Shown piece after piece: positions 1 through 7,846 of a stretch of 64,000 nt of DNA. The position numbers and the translations under genes were made by a program. How positions within the stretch are numbered: position 1 is the stretch's first letter; every line of letters begins with the position of its first letter. Source of the stretch: Pseudomonas chlororaphis subsp. chlororaphis (lineage in GTDB: Bacteria; Pseudomonadota; Gammaproteobacteria; Pseudomonadales; Pseudomonadaceae); NCBI RefSeq assembly GCF_003945765.1, contig NZ_CP027712.1:1984001-2048000 (forward strand). Reading direction: 5' to 3'. The notes below the pieces were generated by a model. The model searched no databases. It was not told the origin of the DNA and was given only the letters and a program-made list of their open reading frames with translations.

Positions 1-1
1 T

Positions 2-709
2 ACCCACGAGGCCGAAGGGCTGGTGCGGGTCAGCGTGCCCAAGGCCGTGGGGCGTTTTGTCGTGCATCCGTACATGCCCGAGTTTCTGCGGCGTTACCCC
101 AAGGTCGATGTCGAGTTGTTATTGGAAGATCGCAACATTGATCTGATCGACGACAACGTGGACCTGGCCATCCGCATCACCGATCGGCCGCCGGCGGGGC
201 TGGTTGGCCGCCAGTTGCTGACCATCGATCACATGCTGTGCGCCACGCCGCAGTACCTGGCCGAGCACGGGACGCCGAGCCATCCCCATGATCTGCTCAA
301 CCACAGTTGCATTTACCTGGGTGAAACCCCCAGCGATGCGCGCTGGAAGTTCAAGAAGGGCAGCAAGTCGGTGACGGTTGGCGTGCGTGGGCGTTATGCG
401 GCCAATCACACCGGGGTACGGCTGGGGGCGGTGTTGGAGCATATCGGCATCGGCAGCTTGCCGTACTTCACCGCGCGGCATGCCCTGGAGCAGGGCTTGC
501 TGGTGCAGGTTCTACCGGACTGGACGTTTCTCGCTTCCTACCATGGCGGTGCCTGGCTGTTGCATTCGCCGACCCGTTACCTGCCGCCGAAGCTGCGGGT
601 ATTCATCGATTATCTGGTGGAGTGCCTGGCCAAGGAGCCGACCTTGAGCCGGCAGGGCAAGCAGGAGGCGAAAGGCTACGAGTTGCCCGAAGGCGATGGC
701 GCGGGTTGA
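2..709 (+). CDS. LysR-family transcriptional regulator, C-terminal part (5' end outside window)
   Basis: The reading frame is open from base 2 and ends with TGA at 707-709, so the N-terminal helix-turn-helix lies before the window. What is visible is the effector-binding domain of a LysR-type regulator: the entry segment VRVSVPKAVGRFVVHPYM, the phrase DLAIRITDRPPAGLVGR and the late GIGSLP segment are typical of the CrgA-like subfamily. These proteins bind DNA as dimers or tetramers and often regulate a divergent neighbour, here out of view. The last 30 residues are charged and low in complexity. A bidirectional terminator follows. Family assignment is firm; ligand and target are unknown. Confidence 0.85.
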   Translation, partial: THEAEGLVRVSVPKAVGRFVVHPYMPEFLRRYPKVDVELLLEDRNIDLIDDNVDLAIRITDRPPAGLVGRQLLTIDHMLCATPQYLAEHGTPSHPHDLLNHSCIYLGETPSDARWKFKKGSKSVTVGVRGRYAANHTGVRLGAVLEHIGIGSLPYFTARHALEQGLLVQVLPDWTFLASYHGGAWLLHSPTRYLPPKLRVFIDYLVECLAKEPTLSRQGKQEAKGYELPEGDGAG

Positions 710-731
710 GCCAGCCGCTCATGGGTAGAAA

Positions 732-763
732 AAAGGCCCGCCGGTTCAACCGTGCGGGCCTTT
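732..763. terminator. Bidirectional rho-independent terminator after the LysR gene
   Basis: AAAGGCCCGC (732-741) pairs with GCGGGCCTTT (754-763); the loop contains a further CGGTT/AACCG pairing. A-rich sequence lies to the left and T-rich to the right, so it can serve both the LysR gene and the convergent small gene. Confidence 0.75.
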
Positions 764-781
764 GTAGTGTCCGGGCCGGAC

Positions 782-1189
782 TCAGTGCTTGCTGTCCTGG
801 GCGGAGAGCGCCAGCAGCTGCTTTTCCTGGTTCCAGTCGAACGGTTCATCATTCTGCTCGGCCTCGTAGCGACGTTCTTCGAGCGCCTGGTACAGGTCGA
901 TTTCCTCGTCGGGCATGTAGTGCAGGCAATCCCCAGCGAAGAACCACAGCAGGTCGCGCGGTACCAGATGGGCGACCTGTGGATAACGCTGCATCACCTG
1001 GCACAGCAGATCCTGGCCCAGGTACTGGCTTTCGATCGGGTCGATCGGCAGCGAGGCGCGCAGTTCGTCGAAGCGTTCCAGGAACAAGGCATGGCTTTCT
1101 TCGGGAACCTGCTCGGCTTCACCCACGGCGACCAGGATACTGCGCAAATGGTCGAGCAGGACGAGATGATCGGCGACGACGTTGGACAT
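782..1189 (-). CDS. Conserved hypothetical protein downstream of fadE
   Basis: A 135-residue acidic soluble protein with no signal peptide or membrane segment. I chose ATG at 1189 (MSNVVADHL) because GAGGA lies 8 nt upstream; an in-frame ATG at 1210 would lack this spacing. Recognisable phrases include PDEEIDLYQALEERR and a tryptophan-rich tail (FDWNQEK). I recognise it only as a conserved Pseudomonas protein found beside the large FadE-type acyl-CoA dehydrogenase, in the same orientation; a strong hairpin separates the two, so co-transcription may be partial. No function can be assigned. Confidence 0.7.
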   Translation of the reverse strand: MSNVVADHLVLLDHLRSILVAVGEAEQVPEESHALFLERFDELRASLPIDPIESQYLGQDLLCQVMQRYPQVAHLVPRDLLWFFAGDCLHYMPDEEIDLYQALEERRYEAEQNDEPFDWNQEKQLLALSAQDSKH

Positions 1190-1212
1190 GACATGAGTCC
1201 TCAACAGCAAAA

Positions 1213-1243
1213 CGGGCGCGGGAGTATATAGCTCCCGCGCCCG
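1213..1243 (-). terminator. Hairpin terminator between fadE and the downstream small gene
   Basis: GGGCGCGGGAG (1214-1224) and CTCCCGCGCCC (1232-1242) form an 11-bp perfect stem, extended by C1213-G1243, with a TATATAG loop. Read on the minus strand it is followed by GTTTTG, a short T tract, so it probably ends or attenuates fadE transcription. Confidence 0.6.
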
Positions 1244-1273
1244 GTTTCATAATCCGCCTGACGGTCCTGCGCC

Positions 1274-3721
1274 TTAGCGGGTTTTCCCTTCGCTCAGGGT
1301 CAGCTCTTCCTTGGCGAAGTCATCGACATCGATGACTTCGCGGCGGGCGGCTTCAGCCTCGCGCAGGGTCTGGGCTTCCACCGGCTGCAACACGCCGGCC
1401 TCCAGCGCGGCGTCGATGGCATGTTCGCCGGCCACCGGCTTGACCTGGCCACTTTTCAGCGCCTCGTGCAGTTTTTTCTGCAGCGGGTGACTGGCGCTCA
1501 ACAAGTCGAAGGCGTGTTGCAGGGCGCCGACAGGGTCTTGCGTCGATTGTGGGCGGTAGCAGCCGGCCAGCAGCTCTTCCAGGGTCGGGTCGCCCTTGGC
1601 CCGGCCGATGATCGCGGCGACCTCGGCATCCAGCTGGTCGGACGGACCTTTGTGACGGCGGCCGAACGGAAATACCACCACCCGCAGCAGGCAGCCCAGC
1701 ACCCGGTTCGGGAAGTTCTCGAGCAGTTCGTCCAGGGCTCGTTCCGACTGGCCGAGGCTTTCTTCCATGGCCCAGGTGAACAGCGGCCGCAGATGCTCCG
1801 GCGAATCCAGGTCGTGGTAGCGCTTGAGTGCGGCGGAAGCGAGGTACATATGGCTGAGCACATCGCCGAGGCGTGCCGAAAGGCGTTCGCGACGCTTCAG
1901 CTCGCCGCCCAGCAACATCATGCTCAGGTCGGCCAGCATGGCGAAGGCCGCGGCCTGGCGGTTGAGGGCGCGGAAATAACCCTGGCTGAGCTTGTCCCCC
2001 GGCGCCTGTTCGAAGTGCCCCAGGCCCAGGTTCAGCACCAGGGTGCTGGCCGCGTTGCCCATGGCAAAACCGATGTGCTTGAGCAGCAGGCCGTCGAATT
2101 CGACCAGCGCCTGGTCGTGGTCTTCGCGACCGGCCAGGGCCATTTCCTTGAGCACGAACGGATGGCAGCGAATGGCGCCCTGGCCGAAGATCATCAGGTT
2201 ACGCGAGAGGATGTTCGCGCCTTCCACGGTGATGAAGATCGGCGCGCCTTGCCAACTGCGACCCAGGTAGTTGTTCGGGCCCATGATGATGGCCTTGCCG
2301 CCGTGCACGTCCATGGCGTGGCCGATGCATTCGCGGCCGCGCTCGGTCAGGTGGTACTTGAGAATCGCCGACAGCACCGAAGGCTTTTCCCCCAGGTCGA
2401 CCGCATTGGCCGTGAGCATGCGCGCGCTGTCCATCAGCCAGGCGTTGCCGCCGATGCGGGCCAGGGCTTCCTGGATGCCCTCGAAGGCATTGAGCGGGAC
2501 GTTGAACTGCTCACGTACCTGGGCATATTGGCCGGTCACCAGGCTGGTGAACTTGGCCGCGCCGGTGCCGACGGCCGGAAGGGAAATGGAGCGGCCGACC
2601 GACAGGCAGTTCATCAGCATCATCCAGCCCTTGCCGAGCATTTCCTGGCCGCCGATAAGGAAGTCCAGGGGAATGAACACGTCCTTGCCGGAGTTCGGAC
2701 CGTTCATGAAGGCAGCGCCGAGCGGCAGGTGGCGGCGGCCGATTTCCACGCCGGGGGTGTCGGTAGGAATCAGCGCCAGGCTGATCCCCAGGTCTTCATC
2801 GTCACCCAGCAGATGGTCCGGGTCGTAGGCCTTGAAGGCCAGGCCGAGGAGGGTGGCGACCGGGCCCAGGGTGATGTAGCGCTTTTCCCAGTTCAGGCGC
2901 AGGCCGAGGGTTTCCTCGCCTTGCCACTGGCCTTTGCAGATCACCCCGGTATCGGGCATGGCGCCGGCGTCGGAACCGGCCAGCGGGCCGGTGAGGGCGA
3001 AACAGGGGATATCGTCGCCACGGGCCAGCCGCGGCAGGTAGTGGTTACGCTGTTCGTCGGTGCCGTAATGCAGCAGCAGCTCGGCCGGGCCGAGGGAGTT
3101 GGGGACCATCACGGTGGACGCCAGGTCGCCGCTGCGGGTCGCCAGTTTCATCGCCACCTGTGAGTGGGCATAGGCGGAGAAGCCCTTGCCACCGAACTCC
3201 TTGGGGATGATCAGGGCAAAGAAACCGTGTTGCTTGATGTGCTCCCAGGCCGCAGGCGGCAGGTCCATGGACTGGCCGATCTGCCAGTCACTGACCATGG
3301 CGCACAGCTCTTCGGTGGGGCCGTCGATGAAGGCCTGTTCCTCTTCGCTCAGTTGCGCTTTCGGGTAGGCCAGCAGCTTGTCCCAGTCCGGACGGCCGCT
3401 GAACAGTTCACCGTCCCACCAGACCGTGCCGGCATCGATGGCGTCGCGTTCGGTTTGCGACATCGGTGGCAGGACTTTCTGGAACCAACTGAACAGCGGG
3501 GCGCTGAAGTACTTGCGGCGCAGGTCGGGCAGTAGCAAGGGCGCTGCCACCGCGGCCAGCAGTACCCAGAAGATCAGCAGCAGCCAGCCCGGTGCACGGC
3601 TGAAGGCGCCCATGGCCAGCAGGTAGACGGCCACCACGCCCAGAGCGGGCAGGGGCGCAATGCGGCGGTGGGCCAGGTAGGCAATACCGACCAGCAGAAC
3701 CAGTATCCACAACAACAGCAT
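1274..3721 (-). CDS. fadE: Acyl-CoA dehydrogenase FadE
   Basis: An 815-residue protein, the length of E. coli FadE (814). It catalyses the first step of fatty-acid beta-oxidation, acyl-CoA to trans-2-enoyl-CoA, with FAD, passing electrons to ETF; the ETF partners lie near 58-62 kb. Residues 1-60 hold two or three hydrophobic helices (LLLWILVLLVGIAYLAH), then the ACAD N-terminal, middle (FALTGPLAGSDAGAMPDTG) and C-terminal domains, then the FadE-specific DUF1974-like extension. The start is supported by GGAGG 8 nt upstream. It corresponds to the PA2815-type protein. Fatty-acid control by PsrA is likely from family knowledge, but I see no clear PsrA box immediately upstream. Confidence 0.93.
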   Translation of the reverse strand: MLLLWILVLLVGIAYLAHRRIAPLPALGVVAVYLLAMGAFSRAPGWLLLIFWVLLAAVAAPLLLPDLRRKYFSAPLFSWFQKVLPPMSQTERDAIDAGTVWWDGELFSGRPDWDKLLAYPKAQLSEEEQAFIDGPTEELCAMVSDWQIGQSMDLPPAAWEHIKQHGFFALIIPKEFGGKGFSAYAHSQVAMKLATRSGDLASTVMVPNSLGPAELLLHYGTDEQRNHYLPRLARGDDIPCFALTGPLAGSDAGAMPDTGVICKGQWQGEETLGLRLNWEKRYITLGPVATLLGLAFKAYDPDHLLGDDEDLGISLALIPTDTPGVEIGRRHLPLGAAFMNGPNSGKDVFIPLDFLIGGQEMLGKGWMMLMNCLSVGRSISLPAVGTGAAKFTSLVTGQYAQVREQFNVPLNAFEGIQEALARIGGNAWLMDSARMLTANAVDLGEKPSVLSAILKYHLTERGRECIGHAMDVHGGKAIIMGPNNYLGRSWQGAPIFITVEGANILSRNLMIFGQGAIRCHPFVLKEMALAGREDHDQALVEFDGLLLKHIGFAMGNAASTLVLNLGLGHFEQAPGDKLSQGYFRALNRQAAAFAMLADLSMMLLGGELKRRERLSARLGDVLSHMYLASAALKRYHDLDSPEHLRPLFTWAMEESLGQSERALDELLENFPNRVLGCLLRVVVFPFGRRHKGPSDQLDAEVAAIIGRAKGDPTLEELLAGCYRPQSTQDPVGALQHAFDLLSASHPLQKKLHEALKSGQVKPVAGEHAIDAALEAGVLQPVEAQTLREAEAARREVIDVDDFAKEELTLSEGKTR

Positions 3722-3967
3722 ATTTAATCCTCCGTGAAACCAGGGGCAAAATCACCCACAGAGCTTAGTCGGCATCCGACAAAAGGGGTGACAGGGCAGT
3801 GCGCTTGCAGCGGTAAGAAGAAGCGGACGCAGCGCGTCAGGCATCGGGTCAGCAGCGTGTCGATCTTGTCAGGCTCGAAGCGGCAGCCACTGATATTTGG
3901 CCGAAACGTCGTTATCGCTGGGATGAGGCCGTCGTTAGACTCGGGACTTCACTCGGAGATCATCCCC

Positions 3968-4627
3968 ATGCACGAGTACCTGAGTCCCAGCCGCTTCATC
4001 GATAGTGACCACCCCGCGGTGGTGGAGTTCGCGGAAACTCATCGTGGCGCCAGCAGCGATCCGTTGGAGCAGGCGGTGAACCTCTATTACGCGGTGCGCG
4101 AGGCCGTGCGCTACAACCCCTACACCTTCAGTCGCGACCCCGAGACCCTGCGTGGCAGCCATGCCCTGGCTACCGGCGAAAGTTACTGCGTGCCCAAGGC
4201 CACCCTGCTTGCCGGCTGCGCGCGGCATTGCGGGATCGCCGCGCGGATCGGCCTGGCGGACGTGCGCAATCACTTGTCGACCCCGCGTTTGCTGGAGTTG
4301 CTGCGCAGTGATGTGTTTGCCATGCACGGCTATACCGAGCTGTACCTGCAAGGACGCTGGGTCAAGGCCACGCCGGCGTTCAACCGGAAACTCTGCGAGA
4401 TGTACGATGTGGCGCCCCTGGAGTTCGATGGCCGCCACGACAGCGTATTCCACCCCTTCAACCGCCAGGGCGAGCAGATGATGGAATACGTGCTGGACCA
4501 CGGACAATTCGCCGACGTCCCCGAGACCTTCTTCTTCAAACACCTGGAAAAGTGTTATCCGCATCTGTTCGCCGAGCAGATGCCGTTGCTGCTGGGCGAC
4601 ATGCAGAGTGATTTGAGTCAGGTCTGA
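3968..4627 (+). CDS. Transglutaminase-like domain protein
   Basis: A 219-residue cytoplasmic protein. The start at 3968 (MHEYLSPSR) follows GGAGA; the open frame runs further upstream, but that part is arginine-rich noncoding-like sequence. A transglutaminase-like core is seen: Cys74 in SYCVPKATLLAGCARHCG, then His120 in MHGYTELYL. The usual third catalytic Asp (WxxxD-P) is replaced by KATPAFN, common in this subgroup (COG1305). Divergent from fadE with a 246-bp gap; a GST follows 42 bp downstream, probably co-transcribed. It may be a protease or peptide ligase-like enzyme; substrate unknown. Confidence 0.8.
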   Translation: MHEYLSPSRFIDSDHPAVVEFAETHRGASSDPLEQAVNLYYAVREAVRYNPYTFSRDPETLRGSHALATGESYCVPKATLLAGCARHCGIAARIGLADVRNHLSTPRLLELLRSDVFAMHGYTELYLQGRWVKATPAFNRKLCEMYDVAPLEFDGRHDSVFHPFNRQGEQMMEYVLDHGQFADVPETFFFKHLEKCYPHLFAEQMPLLLGDMQSDLSQV

Positions 4628-4669
4628 TCCGGCGTAGACTGCCTCGGCATTCATCACTGAGGAGCGGTC

Positions 4670-5293
4670 ATGCTGAAGATCTGGGGTCGGAAAAACTCGT
4701 CGAATGTCAGGAAAGCATTGTGGTGCGCCGAAGAGCTCGGGCTGACCTACGAGGCGGTGGATGCCGGTGGTGCCTGCGGTGTGGTGGATACCCCGGAATA
4801 TCGGGCGATGAATCCCAATGGGCGGATTCCGCTGATCGAGGACGACGGCTTTGTGCTGTGGGAGTCCAACACCATCGTGCGTTATCTCGCCGCGCGCCAT
4901 GCCGCCGGTACGGCCTGGTACCCGAGCGATGTACAGGCGCGGGCCTCGGCCGAGAAGTGGATGGACTGGACCACTTCGACCTTCGCCGAACCCTTCCGGC
5001 ACCTGTTCTGGGGTGTGCTGCGCACGCCGGCACAGCAGCAGGACTGGGACAAGATCAATGCTGCGCTGAACAGTTGCGGCGAACTGCTGGCCGTGGTCGA
5101 CCAGGCCCTGGCCGAACATCCCTACCTGTCCGGCGAGGAAATCGGCATCGGCGATATCCCTCTGGGCAGCTTCATTTATGCCTGGTTCGAAATGCCCATC
5201 GAGCGCCCGCAATTGTCTAATCTGCAAGCCTGGTACGCCCGCCTGCAACAGCGTCCGGCCTACCGCAAGGCGGTGATGACCGCGTTGACTTAA
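4670..5293 (+). CDS. Glutathione S-transferase family protein
   Basis: A 207-residue two-domain GST. The thioredoxin-like N-terminal domain shows the activating Ser/Asn stretch (SSNVRKALWCAEELG), the cis-Pro loop NPNGRIPLIED and the glutathione-binding WESNTIVRYL; the helical C-terminal domain carries the IGIGDIPLG N-cap motif. GAGGAG precedes the ATG. It conjugates or reduces electrophiles using glutathione in the cytosol. It follows the transglutaminase-like gene closely and corresponds to the PA2813-type protein. The physiological substrate cannot be told. Confidence 0.88.
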   Translation: MLKIWGRKNSSNVRKALWCAEELGLTYEAVDAGGACGVVDTPEYRAMNPNGRIPLIEDDGFVLWESNTIVRYLAARHAAGTAWYPSDVQARASAEKWMDWTTSTFAEPFRHLFWGVLRTPAQQQDWDKINAALNSCGELLAVVDQALAEHPYLSGEEIGIGDIPLGSFIYAWFEMPIERPQLSNLQAWYARLQQRPAYRKAVMTALT

Positions 5294-5390
5294 TACTGAC
5301 TATCAATACGGGTGACTGTACTTGTGCGGCGTCGGCAAGCACCATTGGGTGTATCCGGCGCCGTTGCAATGCAGGCGGTCCGCCCTTACC

Positions 5391-5396
5391 TATAAT
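5391..5396 (+). promoter_or_regulatory. Candidate -10 element for the ABC exporter operon
   Basis: A perfect TATAAT lies 30 bp before the ATG at 5426. No good -35 hexamer is found at 16-18 bp; TTGCAA (5364-5369) is 21 bp away. The implied leader is only about 20 nt and lacks a clear Shine-Dalgarno sequence. Confidence 0.45.
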
Positions 5397-5425
5397 GCTC
5401 TCCCTTCTTGGTGCGTAAATCCGAT

Positions 5426-6358
5426 ATGAGTTCCGCTCTGTCCATCCGGCAGCTAACCAAAACCTACGGCAACGGTTTCCAGGCCCTGAGTGGTATCGAT
5501 CTGGATGTCGCCGAAGGTGACTTCTTCGCCTTGCTCGGCCCTAACGGTGCCGGCAAATCCACCACCATCGGCATCCTCTCGACCCTGGTCAACAAGACCA
5601 GCGGCACGGTGAATGTCTTCGGCCATGACCTGGACCGCGAGCCCGCCGCGCTCAAGCGCTGCATCGGCGTGGTGCCACAGGAATTCAACTTCAACCAGTT
5701 CGAGAAGACCTTCGACATCGTGGTGACCCAGGCCGGTTACTACGGTATCCCGACCAAGGTCGCCAAGGAGCGGGCCGAGCAGTACCTGACCCAGCTCGGC
5801 TTGTGGGACAAGCGCGATGTGCCGTCGCGCTCGCTGTCCGGCGGCATGAAGCGCCGCCTGATGATTGCCCGCGCCCTGGTGCACGAGCCGCGCCTGTTGA
5901 TCCTCGACGAACCGACTGCCGGCGTGGACATCGAGCTGCGGCGTTCGATGTGGACCTTCCTCACCGAGCTGAACCAGAAAGGCATCACCATCATCCTCAC
6001 CACCCATTACCTGGAGGAGGCTGAGCAGCTGTGCCGCAATATCGGCATCATCGACCACGGCACCATCGTCGAGAACACCAGCATGCGCCAGCTGCTCAGC
6101 CAGCTGCATGTGGAAACCTTCCTGCTCGACCTGAAGACCGACCTGAAGGTGGCGCCGCAACTGATCGGCTATCCAAGCAAGCTGCTGGACAGCCACACCC
6201 TGGAAGTCCAAGTCGACAAAGCCGTGGGCATCACCGCGCTGTTCAGCCAGTTGGCCCAGCAGAACATCGAAGTGCTGAGCCTGCGTAACAAAACCAATCG
6301 CCTTGAGGAGCTGTTCGTGTCCCTGGTGGAGAAAAACCTGTCGAAGGTGGCGGTATGA
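5426..6358 (+). CDS. ABC transporter ATP-binding protein (YadG-like)
   Basis: A 310-residue ABC ATPase. Walker A is GPNGAGKST (about residues 38-46), the signature LSGGMKRRL, Walker B LLILDEPTAG, and the H-loop is in TTHYLEEAEQL. The C-terminal ~90 residues (DUF4162-like) are typical of ABC-2 exporters. ATG at 5426 was chosen because the perfect -10 lies only 30 bp upstream; TTG 5408 or GTG 5411 would extend it. It overlaps the permease start by 4 bp (ATGA), so the two are translationally coupled. It is similar to E. coli YadG and PA2812. The exported substrate is unknown. Confidence 0.9.
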   Translation: MSSALSIRQLTKTYGNGFQALSGIDLDVAEGDFFALLGPNGAGKSTTIGILSTLVNKTSGTVNVFGHDLDREPAALKRCIGVVPQEFNFNQFEKTFDIVVTQAGYYGIPTKVAKERAEQYLTQLGLWDKRDVPSRSLSGGMKRRLMIARALVHEPRLLILDEPTAGVDIELRRSMWTFLTELNQKGITIILTTHYLEEAEQLCRNIGIIDHGTIVENTSMRQLLSQLHVETFLLDLKTDLKVAPQLIGYPSKLLDSHTLEVQVDKAVGITALFSQLAQQNIEVLSLRNKTNRLEELFVSLVEKNLSKVAV

Positions 6359-7134
6359 GTTCCGAGCTACGGCCCAACCTTGTCGCGCTGAACACCATCG
6401 TCTATCGCGAAGTCCGGCGTTTTACCCGGATCTGGCCGCAGACCCTGCTGCCGCCGGCGATCACCATGGTTCTGTACTTCGTGATCTTCGGCAACCTGAT
6501 CGGCCGGCAGATCGGCGACATGGGTGGTTTCACCTACATGGAGTACATCGTGCCGGGCCTGATCATGATGTCGGTGATCACCAACTCCTACGGCAACGTG
6601 GTCTCGAGTTTCTTCGGCAGCAAGTTCCAGCGCTCCATCGAGGAGTTGATGGTGTCGCCGGTGTCGCCGCACACCATCCTCATCGGCTATACCCTGGGCG
6701 GTGTCCTGCGGGGGCTGGCGGTGGGCGTGATCGTGACCCTGCTGTCGCTGTTCTTCACCCACCTGCAGGTGCATCACCTGGGCATCACCTTGCTGGTGGT
6801 GGTCCTCACCGCGACGATCTTTTCGCTGTTGGGCTTTATCAACGCGGTGTTCGCGCGCAACTTCGACGATATCTCGATCATCCCGACCTTCGTGCTGACC
6901 CCGCTGACCTACCTGGGCGGGGTGTTCTACTCCATCACCCTGCTGCCACCGTTCTGGCAGACGGTGTCGCTGGCGAACCCTGTGCTGCATATGGTCAACG
7001 CCTTCCGTTTCGGCATCCTCGGGGTTTCCGACATCCAGATTAGCGTGGCCATTACCTTCATGCTGGTGGCGACCGTGGTCCTGTACTTCGGTTGTGCCCG
7101 CCTGCTGGTCAGTGGTCGCGGCATGCGCCAGTAA
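6355..7134 (+). CDS. ABC-2 type transporter permease (YadH-like)
   Basis: A 259-residue inner-membrane protein with six predicted transmembrane segments and the ABC-2 motif near the C-terminus (PLTYLGGVFYSI). It pairs with the preceding ATPase (4-bp overlap), giving a half-size exporter like E. coli YadGH. A strong terminator follows, so the operon is two genes. The substrate is not known; lipids, polysaccharides or drugs are all possible. Confidence 0.9.
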   Translation: MSSELRPNLVALNTIVYREVRRFTRIWPQTLLPPAITMVLYFVIFGNLIGRQIGDMGGFTYMEYIVPGLIMMSVITNSYGNVVSSFFGSKFQRSIEELMVSPVSPHTILIGYTLGGVLRGLAVGVIVTLLSLFFTHLQVHHLGITLLVVVLTATIFSLLGFINAVFARNFDDISIIPTFVLTPLTYLGGVFYSITLLPPFWQTVSLANPVLHMVNAFRFGILGVSDIQISVAITFMLVATVVLYFGCARLLVSGRGMRQ

Positions 7135-7151
7135 GCCCGCGCAGAAACGAC

Positions 7152-7175
7152 AACGGCCTCCCTCGGGAGGCCGTT
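7152..7175. terminator. Terminator between the ABC permease and the DUF2062 gene
   Basis: AACGGCCTCC (7152-7161) pairs with GGAGGCCGTT (7166-7175) around a CTCG tetraloop, followed by TTGCGTTTCT. It lies between convergent genes and can act in both directions. Confidence 0.75.
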
Positions 7176-7182
7176 TGCGTTT

Positions 7183-7698
7183 CTACAGTCGGCTCTGCTT
7201 GCGGCGGCGCCATTGCCGGCTGACCCACCAGCGCCAGTACAGCATGGTCAGGCAATAGGCGAGGGCGCCCAGCACCAGGCCAGCCACCAGCGAGCCCAGC
7301 AGGAAGGGTTGCCAGAGGGTCGAGAGTTCGCCGCTGATCCACTCCCAGGTCAGCTCGTCGGGCAGGGTCCGGGCGGGTACGTTCATCAACCAGGCACCGA
7401 CCTGATAGGTGCAGAAGAACACCGGCGGCATGGTGATCGGATTGGTCAGCCAGACCAGGCTCACGGCAATCGGCATGTTGCCGCGCACGGAAATGGCCAG
7501 CACGGCTGCCAGCAGCATTTGCGCCGGGATCGGCATAAAGGCCGCGAACAGGCCGACCGCCATGGCGCGCGCCACGGAGTGCCGGTTGAGGTGCCAGAGG
7601 TTGGGGTCATGCAGCAACGTGCCAAGAAAGCGTAAGGACTTGTGTTCCCTGATGCTGGTCGGATCTGGCATGTAACGTTTGAATAGGCGCCGGGGCAT
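7183..7698 (-). CDS. DUF2062 domain-containing membrane protein
   Basis: A 171-residue protein. The DUF2062 core is visible: SVARAMAVGLFAAFMPIPAQ, then SLVWLTNPITMPP, and two to three hydrophobic segments, ending in a basic tail (WRRRKQSRL). It is divergent from comEC (148 bp apart), the same arrangement as PA2985/PA2984. Members are inner-membrane proteins of unknown function. Confident family call, no functional claim. Confidence 0.85.
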   Translation of the reverse strand: MPRRLFKRYMPDPTSIREHKSLRFLGTLLHDPNLWHLNRHSVARAMAVGLFAAFMPIPAQMLLAAVLAISVRGNMPIAVSLVWLTNPITMPPVFFCTYQVGAWLMNVPARTLPDELTWEWISGELSTLWQPFLLGSLVAGLVLGALAYCLTMLYWRWWVSRQWRRRKQSRL

Positions 7699-7846
7699 AA
7701 GGCTTCTCGGTCAGTTCAAGCGGCAAGTATGCCCGGATTCTAGAAGGCGCCCATTCAGACTTTGTGACAAATGATAAAGCCGGCCCCCGGTCCGCTGAGC
7801 TAAGCCAAGGAGTGGCAACACTCAAAAACTGCTCAAGGACGGGCTT

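Noticed and set aside
1421..3163. 580-codon frame antisense to fadE
   Set aside because: Codon-bias shadow; fadE on the other strand is full length with all domains.
3903..3915. Possible PsrA site between fadE and the transglutaminase gene (GAAAC-GTC-GTTAT)
   Set aside because: The second half-site departs from GTTT(G/C), and it lies nearly 200 bp from fadE; too weak to annotate.
3734..3967. N-terminal extension of the transglutaminase-like protein
   Set aside because: The added 78 residues are low-complexity and the ribosome site favours the start at 3968.
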